This document shows, in pieces, positions 6,790 through 11,782 of a DNA stretch of 11,782 nucleotides. A program made the translations under genes and the position numbers. The notes beneath the pieces were generated by a model, which was not told where the DNA came from, made no database searches, and saw only the letters and a program-made list of their open reading frames with translations. Within the stretch, counting starts at the first letter, position 1, and each line of letters begins with the position of its first letter. Where the stretch lies: NCBI GenBank assembly GCA_003517675.1, contig DPAC01000133.1:1-11782 (forward strand), read 5' to 3'. Origin of the DNA: Porphyromonadaceae bacterium. Its GTDB lineage: Bacteria; Bacteroidota; Bacteroidia; Bacteroidales; Dysgonomonadaceae.

Positions 6790-9105
6790 TTAAAAATGAA
6801 AGGATAATAATATTTTTAAATTTCTGCCCATTGCCGGGATATAGGAGCCGAAAGGCTGATAAGATGCATCGAAGATATTGGCTACAATAAGGCGCAGTTT
6901 CGGATAACCCGGCAAAGAGTTTGAGTTTAAGCCAACAGCCAGATTAAAGACGGTATGCGGGTCGGAAGGAACATATCCCCAGGGGCCTCCCTCCGTACCC
7001 TCCGGTATTTGAGCAATTCGGTTTTGAGCCGCAGCATACTCGCTATCAAGTTTTATGAAATATCCGGTGATCCATTTCTGATTGACCAACCCCCGATAAT
7101 TTAATTCAATATTTGCTTTAAACGGTGGAATGCCAAACAAGGGGAAATCACCTCCTTCCGACAGATCCACCCCATACACATAAGCAGTGCCTACTCCAAG
7201 ATGGAGTGAATTGGAAGGTCTCAACACATTATTGAATTGATATGCCGCCGACAACTCGCCTCCCATTAATTTGGCATCGGTATTATTTAAGGTGAAATCA
7301 ATATCCTGCTCTTGCGCAGGAGCTTCATTGATAAAATCATCCAAGATATTATAAAAAAAAGCAATATCGTATTGTAATTTTTTCCGGAACGCTCTGCCAC
7401 GCACCCCGAAATCAAAGTTCCTGCTATATTCGGGTTTTAAATCAGGATTCCCCTCTTTTATTCCTTTGCAACTGATTACCCGGGTGAACATTTCTTCAGC
7501 TGTGGGCATCCGAAAAGCTCTTCCTGCATTCAGTGAGAGATGAGTAGCCTCGTTTGGCGAATAAACCAGCCCTGTGTTTCCGCTGAATGTATTCCTGTTT
7601 TCATTCCGTCCGTCAGAAGCATCATCTTTACCTTCCAGCACAGTGGCTTTATCGAAACGAATTCCGGAAACAACCTGCCACTTTTGCCCCATCTTCCATT
7701 CATCATTGACAAACAATCCGAAATTTTGTTGGCCTGCATGCTTTGATCCTGTAATTTCTCCATGGGTATCGTTATAGAAATCAAATATCTCAGAAGGATT
7801 GTCCAGGCGAAACCAATAACCATCCATCCCCGTAGTCACTTTATTGGTTTTAGACAGGTTCAAAAGGGTGTAAAAACGACCCCCGCCGTACTGATTCTTG
7901 TAATGCACCAAATCAAGTGTCGATAAGGCCCCGCTAACAGTACTGTATTTATATTGATAATAATCGCGCCAGCCATTATCATAATACAAGTTTACGTTTA
8001 CCGATTCAACGAATCTTTTTGAATGATAGCTGTAAGCAATATCGGCATGGAGATTTTCTTCTTCGTTACGCACTTGCGTAAAACGTTTGGTCGGGCCGTT
8101 AAAACCACGCGGTTTTCCCCAATCACCGTAATGGTAGTTGGCATTGACAGTCACTTTGTGCGCATCGGAGAACTTATAGCCGGTATTGATTGAGAAATCG
8201 CGATCTTCCACGTCACTGTTTTCAGCTACCTCCCCGTCACCATACACCATTTCTTCTGTTTTCCGGTATTTCCCGTGAATGGATATCCCATATTTCTCTC
8301 GTTTATGGCAAAGATTAACCAATTCTAATAATTCGTTGTTGTTACTGCCATAACCCGAATGCAACTGAACACTGTTCTGGTGATCGTCAAAAGGCTCACC
8401 ACTGATCATATTGATGATTCCCGAAATTGCCCCGCTACCGTAAATAACCGAACCGGGACCTTTTATGATTTCCACTCTCCGGCTATCGTAAATATTCAAA
8501 TCCTGACCAAAATAACCTCCGGGAAACGTGCCGATCCGCCTGTTCCCATCTTTCATTATGATCAAACGGTTGGAATTCAACCCCCGTAAAATAATGGGAG
8601 AATGGTACTCCCAGACTTGTGTAAACCCGGGAGTGTGATAAAGCATATCCGTTATATTCGAATGCATATTATCCAGAATTTCCCTGTGAGATATGACTCC
8701 CGCAGCTTGTGTAAGTTTTTCCAGGGGTTGTTCGTACAACCCCGCAGAAATCACCACATCCGATAAATGAATCTCTTTCGGGGTCAGATAAATAATCATA
8801 TTGTCGGAAAACAAACTGTCATTCATAACAATTTCTTTTTTCTGATAATTGATATGGCTTACGATGATAACTGTCTGTTTTTCCGTGGTAATATTGATTT
8901 TAAAGCGGCCCTGGGCATCCGTTGTTGTTCCAGCGGGTGCATTCTTTATAGAAATATTGGCAAAACCAACCGGTGAGTGATTGATTTCATCCACAACTAA
9001 ACCTGTCATTTCACGACGGTCTTGCGCATTGATTATACCAGAAAAAAGAAAAAAAATGAATTCGAAAAAAAGAATCCAAATCACAACCCTATGCAAAGTG
9101 CTCAT
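6790..9105 (-). CDS. TonB-dependent outer-membrane receptor (proximal)
   Basis: 771 residues. The signal peptide is a long hydrophobic stretch, IWILFFEFIFFLFSGIINA, with cleavage near Ala27. Domains in order: a carboxypeptidase-regulatory-like fold (about 33-95), a plug (about 125-235) with ILRGLNSNR (172-180) and VEIIKGPGSVIYGSGAISG (211-229), and a barrel ending in LLSFHF with the C-terminal Phe expected for barrel assembly. It is BtuB/FepA/FecA-like in architecture; the cargo (siderophore, heme, corrinoid or metal chelate) is not determined. No cobalamin riboswitch is visible upstream, which argues weakly against B12. It starts 50 bp after the small lipoprotein gene, with a hairpin between, and is followed after 12 bp by the HVCKH lipoprotein. 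Its sequence differs substantially from the distal receptor, so the two are not a recent tandem duplication. Confidence 0.92.
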   Translation of the reverse strand: MSTLHRVVIWILFFEFIFFLFSGIINAQDRREMTGLVVDEINHSPVGFANISIKNAPAGTTTDAQGRFKINITTEKQTVIIVSHINYQKKEIVMNDSLFSDNMIIYLTPKEIHLSDVVISAGLYEQPLEKLTQAAGVISHREILDNMHSNITDMLYHTPGFTQVWEYHSPIILRGLNSNRLIIMKDGNRRIGTFPGGYFGQDLNIYDSRRVEIIKGPGSVIYGSGAISGIINMISGEPFDDHQNSVQLHSGYGSNNNELLELVNLCHKREKYGISIHGKYRKTEEMVYGDGEVAENSDVEDRDFSINTGYKFSDAHKVTVNANYHYGDWGKPRGFNGPTKRFTQVRNEEENLHADIAYSYHSKRFVESVNVNLYYDNGWRDYYQYKYSTVSGALSTLDLVHYKNQYGGGRFYTLLNLSKTNKVTTGMDGYWFRLDNPSEIFDFYNDTHGEITGSKHAGQQNFGLFVNDEWKMGQKWQVVSGIRFDKATVLEGKDDASDGRNENRNTFSGNTGLVYSPNEATHLSLNAGRAFRMPTAEEMFTRVISCKGIKEGNPDLKPEYSRNFDFGVRGRAFRKKLQYDIAFFYNILDDFINEAPAQEQDIDFTLNNTDAKLMGGELSAAYQFNNVLRPSNSLHLGVGTAYVYGVDLSEGGDFPLFGIPPFKANIELNYRGLVNQKWITGYFIKLDSEYAAAQNRIAQIPEGTEGGPWGYVPSDPHTVFNLAVGLNSNSLPGYPKLRLIVANIFDASYQPFGSYIPAMGRNLKILLSFHF

Positions 9106-9126
9106 TTTTATTATTTTAATATGGAT

Positions 9127-9154
9127 CTATCCGTTATTCTCCATGACCGGATAG
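9127..9154 (-). repeat. Intercistronic hairpin upstream of the proximal receptor
   Basis: Perfect 7-bp inverted repeat CTATCCG (9127-9133) / CGGATAG (9148-9154) with a 14-nt loop, lying between the stop of the small lipoprotein (9156) and the receptor start (9105). There is no U-tract on the - strand after it, so it is not a classic terminator. It could be an mRNA-stability or processing stem setting relative expression, or a regulator site. Confidence 0.45.
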
Positions 9155-9155
9155 C

Positions 9156-9386
9156 TCAGAAATTTGTTGAATTATTTGTCCCACCTTTGTCTACTCTATA
9201 CTCAAAGTTAAAACCCACAGCACCCGGATTTCGACTGGCACAGATCAGATATGGTGACGTTAAACTGACAAATTGATCTTCTTTATTTTCAGGGTCATCG
9301 TTCTCCTCCTTCTCACAAGAGGTAAACAAAACAGTCCATAACAATCCCACTACAAGTATAGAAAAAGGACTCTTCCTCGTTTTCAT
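9156..9386 (-). CDS. Small lipoprotein preceding a TonB receptor
   Basis: 76 residues from the ATG at 9386. The frame is open up to 9485, but the start at 9386 is preferred: it gives an MKTRK signal with lipobox LFTSC (Cys24), and GGAGG lies 4 nt upstream. The mature part begins with an acidic linker (EKEENDDPENKED) followed by a short conserved-looking segment, YLICASRNPGAVGFNFEY, then a Gly/Asn-rich tail. I do not recognise a named family. Position and anchor suggest a surface or periplasmic accessory of the receptor, by analogy with HmuY-HmuR type pairs; no HmuY fold can be seen at this length. The mature chain is very short, so it may be a truncated form of a longer ligand-binding lipoprotein, but no downstream coding remnant is visible in the 50-bp gap. 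Confidence 0.7.
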   Translation of the reverse strand: MKTRKSPFSILVVGLLWTVLFTSCEKEENDDPENKEDQFVSLTSPYLICASRNPGAVGFNFEYRVDKGGTNNSTNF

Positions 9387-9387
9387 A

Positions 9388-9395
9388 TTTCCTCC
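9388..9395 (-). promoter_or_regulatory. Shine-Dalgarno site deciding the small lipoprotein start
   Basis: On the - strand, GGAGG (9395-9391) followed by AAAT places a near-ideal ribosome-binding site 4 nt before the ATG at 9386. Strong Shine-Dalgarno sites are uncommon in Bacteroidota, and the other genes here lack one, so this supports the internal start over the frame extension to 9485. Confidence 0.6.
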
Positions 9396-9417
9396 ATTTT
9401 GTTCGTAAAATAAAGGG

Positions 9418-9447
9418 CAAAGTAATGAAAAAGAGAAAAGCCCAACA
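9418..9447 (-). promoter_or_regulatory. Candidate promoter of the TonB receptor locus
   Basis: On the - strand, TTACTTTG (9425-9418) is a near match to the Bacteroidetes -7 element TAnnTTTG, with one mismatch. A TTG -33-like element is 19 nt upstream (9447-9445). Transcription would start near 9412, giving a short leader before the ATG at 9386. This fits the internal start of the lipoprotein gene. The match is imperfect. Confidence 0.35.
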
Positions 9448-9476
9448 ATCGCTAAAAGTGATGAAATATTCCCTGT

Positions 9477-9505
9477 TTTTCTCACTGATATTGGGGATGA
9501 GAAAA
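9477..9505 (-). terminator. Inverted repeat just after the LuxR-type gene
   Basis: Perfect 8-bp inverted repeat TTTTCTCA (9477-9484) / TGAGAAAA (9498-9505) with a 13-nt loop, starting one base after the LuxR-type stop codon (9509-9507). On the - strand the 3' arm is A-rich and no U-tract follows, so termination would be weak. It marks the boundary between the regulator pair and the receptor locus and could also be an operator. Confidence 0.35.
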
Positions 9506-9506
9506 T

Positions 9507-10091
9507 CTATTCGAGCGATATAATACCCTTTGAAACAGCATACACCGTAAGACCGGCCAAACTACGGATACCGGTCTTATCCATGATATTCCGACGATGC
9601 GTGTTGACTGTATGAATACTGACATTTAACTTATCAGCTATTTCTTTGTTGGATAGTCCTTTAGATAACCATTTCAATACGACTGTTTCTCGTTTCGACA
9701 AATGCTCATCGTGCAAAGAATCAGACGATTTATTATTGCAAATCCTATTGATTTTCCGTATGATGGCTGTCGTATCTTCCGTAATCTGAAAAGTTGCATC
9801 GAAAAGTTTAAGCGTGGCATTATCAAAGAAACAATAGATGATACCCACCCAGTGAATATCATTGTATTGTTTTTTGATCCTGATGAATTCACTCACCCTG
9901 TTCTGCACAAGAGCAGGATTAATCAAAACCACCGATATATTTTTAATGGATGTCAGCTCTTTTATTTCAGATAAGGTATGAATATGGAAAAAAGCATATC
10001 CATATTCCGACTTTGAAATTGATGCATACAATCCTTCGTATACAATTTTCGATGGTTCCAGTACAACAATATTTTTTCTGCACTTATCCAT
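9507..10091 (-). CDS. LuxR-type regulator with degenerate receiver domain
   Basis: 194 residues. The C-terminal part (131-192) is a clear LuxR/NarL helix-turn-helix, with LSKRE (131-135), GLSNKEIADKLNVS (145-158) and HTVNTHRRNIMDKTG (160-174). The N-terminal part (1-118) has the size and alternating pattern of a response-regulator receiver. However, the phospho-acceptor position on strand 3 is Asn58 (SVVLINPAL) and the acidic pair is E12-P13 (VLEPS), so it probably cannot be phosphorylated in the normal way. It is likely an atypical, kinase-independent regulator. Its ATG overlaps the end of the hemerythrin-like gene by 8 bases, implying translational coupling and a functional pair in which the di-iron protein may pass an O2/NO/redox signal (inference). 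Targets are unknown; adjacent stress and uptake genes are candidates. Confidence 0.88.
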   Translation of the reverse strand: MDKCRKNIVVLEPSKIVYEGLYASISKSEYGYAFFHIHTLSEIKELTSIKNISVVLINPALVQNRVSEFIRIKKQYNDIHWVGIIYCFFDNATLKLFDATFQITEDTTAIIRKINRICNNKSSDSLHDEHLSKRETVVLKWLSKGLSNKEIADKLNVSIHTVNTHRRNIMDKTGIRSLAGLTVYAVSKGIISLE

Positions 10092-10794
10092 TCTTTCCTT
10101 GTTCGATTTTCTCTATCAACGGAACCAATATCTTTTCTTCAATCACAGAATGAATTTTCAGGTCGAATTCAAGGCCGAACAAAGTGTCTAAAAATTTACG
10201 CATGATGTTTAAATCACTTTTAATCTTGATGTGCTTAAGAAGCAAATTCTTTAAGTCAGTCAATTTCGTTTCTATATCGGTGTGATGATTCTGATACTCA
10301 CGTGCAGAAAAAGAATTTTGCTGATAAGATGCATGATCATCAAGAAGGCTACAAAAATAAGGGAAAGCTATATCATCTTCATATTTAAAATGCTCCAAAA
10401 CCTCCTCAAAATATTCATTGAAAAACTGCTCTATCAAGAAAATATCCTTGTTGCTTTGGTTGTTTTTAATTTTCCCCAGGTAATATTTCAATTCCGGGTA
10501 TTTATCATCCAGAAAAAAAGAGTGATTACTCTTCAGAAATGATATAATTGAATGAATGTCATCTATCTTATCTATTTCATGATGTGACGGGAAGAATCCG
10601 TTGTATAGATTTGCAATTACCATAAAGACATTCAGATTAATATGATATTCCTCACATAATTGTTTAACCGTCAAATTATCAACAGAGAAATCGATATGAA
10701 AATGTTGTAAACAGAGTAACAATGAGTAATTTTCATTGATAAGGTCAATCATTTTTTTATCCTTGGTAATATAAGAATTTTGTGGTTTATACAT
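10084..10794 (-). CDS. Hemerythrin-like di-iron protein (YtfE/ScdA relative)
   Basis: 236 residues, cytoplasmic (no signal). Residues about 15-66 resemble the ScdA_N (DUF542) helical domain, but the diagnostic Cys-Cys-Gly-Gly is replaced by SVDN (37-40). Residues about 80-232 form a hemerythrin HHE four-helix bundle. Candidate iron ligands are His91, His135, Glu139 (HFKYE), His171 (or 170), His215 and Glu219 (HSVIE). Their spacing closely follows my recollection of E. coli YtfE (His84, His129, Glu133, His160, His204, Glu208). YtfE/ScdA proteins repair iron-sulfur clusters or handle NO; losing the Cys pair while keeping the iron site suggests sensing or iron/NO handling over canonical repair. 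It shares 8 bases with the LuxR-type gene downstream. Start ATG at 10794 after an A-rich leader; Met15 (10752) is an alternative. No convincing promoter is seen in the short upstream gap. Confidence 0.85.
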   Translation of the reverse strand: MYKPQNSYITKDKKMIDLINENYSLLLCLQHFHIDFSVDNLTVKQLCEEYHINLNVFMVIANLYNGFFPSHHEIDKIDDIHSIISFLKSNHSFFLDDKYPELKYYLGKIKNNQSNKDIFLIEQFFNEYFEEVLEHFKYEDDIAFPYFCSLLDDHASYQQNSFSAREYQNHHTDIETKLTDLKNLLLKHIKIKSDLNIMRKFLDTLFGLEFDLKIHSVIEEKILVPLIEKIEQGKNG

Positions 10795-10843
10795 TTTTTA
10801 AAGTAGAATAACAGAAATCAATATTTATTTTAGCAGAACAATA

Positions 10844-10889
10844 GAACTGAACCCCATTAGTCAGATAAAAAACTTTTGGGGTTCAGTTC
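10844..10889. repeat. 13-bp-stem palindrome, IS3-like ends or terminator
   Basis: GAACTGAACCCCA (10844-10856) is the perfect reverse complement of 10877-10889, separated by 20 nt. Both ends resemble IS3/IS150-group terminal repeats (form TGnACTGnnCCCC with an AAAGTT-like continuation): the right end reads inward as GAACTGAACCCCAAAAGTT, the left end as GAACTGAACCCCATTAGTC. This is what a mini-element with its interior deleted would look like. No clear target-site duplication is seen. Alternatively it is the terminator of the peroxiredoxin gene, whose stop lies 42 bp upstream on the - strand; only a weak U-rich stretch (TATTGTTCT) follows. Confidence 0.6.
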
Positions 10890-10931
10890 AACATGAAATA
10901 CGCCTTCTCAATTTCAGCTCAAATCTCTCTG

Positions 10932-11654
10932 TCAACTTTTCAACAGCGCATTTTCGATGGATTCTTTTGAAAGCTTTTTCGTGCAGAAAAACCAATCGTA
11001 ACAGTGCATATCTTCTTCTTTTGTCTCCATACGCTCTTTAGCCGTGCCACAAGAACCGGCTGTGGGTACAATTACATCATCTCCCGGACGCCAGTCGGCA
11101 GGAAGAGCCACACCAAATTCATCGGCTGTCTGCAAACCGAGAAGAATGCGTTTCAACTCATCGAAATTACGCCCCAGTGACAGTGGGTAGTAGATAATGG
11201 TACGGATAATGCCTTTGGGATCTACAAAAAAGACGGCACGAACAGCCTGAGTTGAGTTTTCGTTGGGCTGAATCATTCCATACTTTTTCGCAACTTCCAT
11301 CGTGATATCTTCAATCAGCGGGAAGGTAACTTCCACCTCTTTCATCCCTTTGTACTCAATTTTTTCCTTGATGGTACGCAACCAGGCAATATGACTGTAT
11401 AAACCGTCCACAGATAATCCGACCAGCTGGCAGTTCAGATTTTCGAAATCTTTCTGCATCGAAGCAAATGTCATGAACTCTGAAGTGCATACCGGCGTAA
11501 AATCAGCAGGATGACTAAATAGTATCTTCCATTTTCCAGCAAAGTCTTCTGGAAAATTAATAACGCCCTGCGTTGTTTTTGCTGTAAACGAAGGCGCTTT
11601 GTCGCCAATTCTTGGCATGGACGGGGTGTTTTCTTGATTTGTTTCCATTTTCAA
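10932..11654 (-). CDS. Peroxiredoxin, Prx6-type (C-terminal Cys variant)
   Basis: 240 residues, cytoplasmic thiol peroxidase that reduces H2O2 and alkyl hydroperoxides. The active-site segment HPADFTPVCTSEF (48-60) holds peroxidatic Cys56 with Thr53; the conserved Arg is at 139 (AVRAVFFVDP). The extended C-terminal domain, with ALPADWRPGDDVIVP (183-197) and later Cys202, Cys218 and Cys224 (HCYDWFFC), matches the archaeal-type Prx6 group, where C-terminal Cys act as resolving residues; it is not the plain 1-Cys form. Length is normal. Start is ATG at 11654 or two codons later. Upstream bases 11655-11782 are very AT-rich with no TAnnTTTG match and no gene. Together with the hemerythrin-like pair it suggests an oxidative/nitrosative stress block. 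Confidence 0.95.
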   Translation of the reverse strand: MKMETNQENTPSMPRIGDKAPSFTAKTTQGVINFPEDFAGKWKILFSHPADFTPVCTSEFMTFASMQKDFENLNCQLVGLSVDGLYSHIAWLRTIKEKIEYKGMKEVEVTFPLIEDITMEVAKKYGMIQPNENSTQAVRAVFFVDPKGIIRTIIYYPLSLGRNFDELKRILLGLQTADEFGVALPADWRPGDDVIVPTAGSCGTAKERMETKEEDMHCYDWFFCTKKLSKESIENALLKS

Positions 11655-11782
11655 ATAATTTTAATGATTAATGATGTTAGTGTAAAGTTCGTCTTTTAAT
11701 ATTATAGATAAAAATGATATATAAATATCTAATATACGATATACCTATATTATAACCCCTTTAGAACTGATTCCTGCCTTAT

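Noticed and set aside
9387..9485. N-terminal extension of the small lipoprotein to 9485
   Set aside because: The extension would put the lipobox far from the N-terminus, overlaps the inverted repeat after the LuxR-type gene and the candidate promoter, and ignores the GGAGG site before 9386.
9387..9506. Possible cobalamin riboswitch or Fur/Zur box before the receptor locus
   Set aside because: The gap is only 120 bp, with no B12-box-like sequence and no recognisable Fur-type palindrome.
11762..11770. TAGAACTGA near the right edge, shared with 10842-10850
   Set aside because: Nine bases only, with no matching CCCC continuation in the same orientation; not enough to call a second insertion-sequence end.

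Overview
The window looks like chromosomal DNA of a member of the Bacteroidota, probably order Bacteroidales. The evidence is two outer-membrane TonB-dependent receptors that each start with a carboxypeptidase-regulatory-like domain, several lipoproteins with Bacteroidota-style lipoboxes, A-rich leaders in place of Shine-Dalgarno sites at most starts, and a good match to the Bacteroidetes -7 promoter element (TAnnTTTG). Genus is not resolvable by eye. Only the first gene is on the + strand; every other gene is on the - strand, so those are transcribed from right to left. No gap without a gene exceeds 300 bases; the longest is 3183-3439.

Region 1 (1-909, +): the 3' part of a strikingly AT-rich gene. 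It resembles the C-terminal half of large DUF262-type (GmrS/SspE-like) proteins and may be the edge of an accessory or defence cassette. Its composition changes abruptly at about position 975, where the much more GC-rich convergent permease gene begins.

Region 2 (977-3182, -): a probable two-gene unit, a DUF1080 / 3-keto-glycoside-hydrolase-type lipoprotein followed by a GntP-family sugar-acid permease. A canonical Bacteroidetes promoter candidate lies upstream.

Region 3 (3440-9386, -): the core of the window, an apparent outer-membrane uptake locus. Read 5' to 3' it holds a 76-residue lipoprotein, a TonB receptor, an OB-fold-like lipoprotein with an HVCKH motif, a C-terminal remnant of what looks like a PepSY-associated transmembrane protein, a membrane-anchored His/Cys-rich small protein, and a second TonB receptor. 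The His/Cys-rich partners and the PepSY-like remnant suggest a metal or metal-complex cargo (inference). The PepSY-like gene seems to have lost its 5' part by deletion.

Region 4 (9507-10794, -): a hemerythrin-like di-iron protein (YtfE/ScdA relative without the N-terminal Cys pair) overlaps by 8 bases a LuxR-type regulator whose receiver domain lacks the phosphorylatable Asp. It reads as a one-transcript oxygen/NO-sensing and regulatory pair.

Region 5 (10844-11654, -): a Prx6-type peroxiredoxin. It is separated from region 4 by a 13-bp-stem palindrome whose ends resemble the terminal repeats of IS3/IS150-type insertion sequences; it may instead act as a terminator. Regions 4 and 5 together form a small oxidative/nitrosative stress block.
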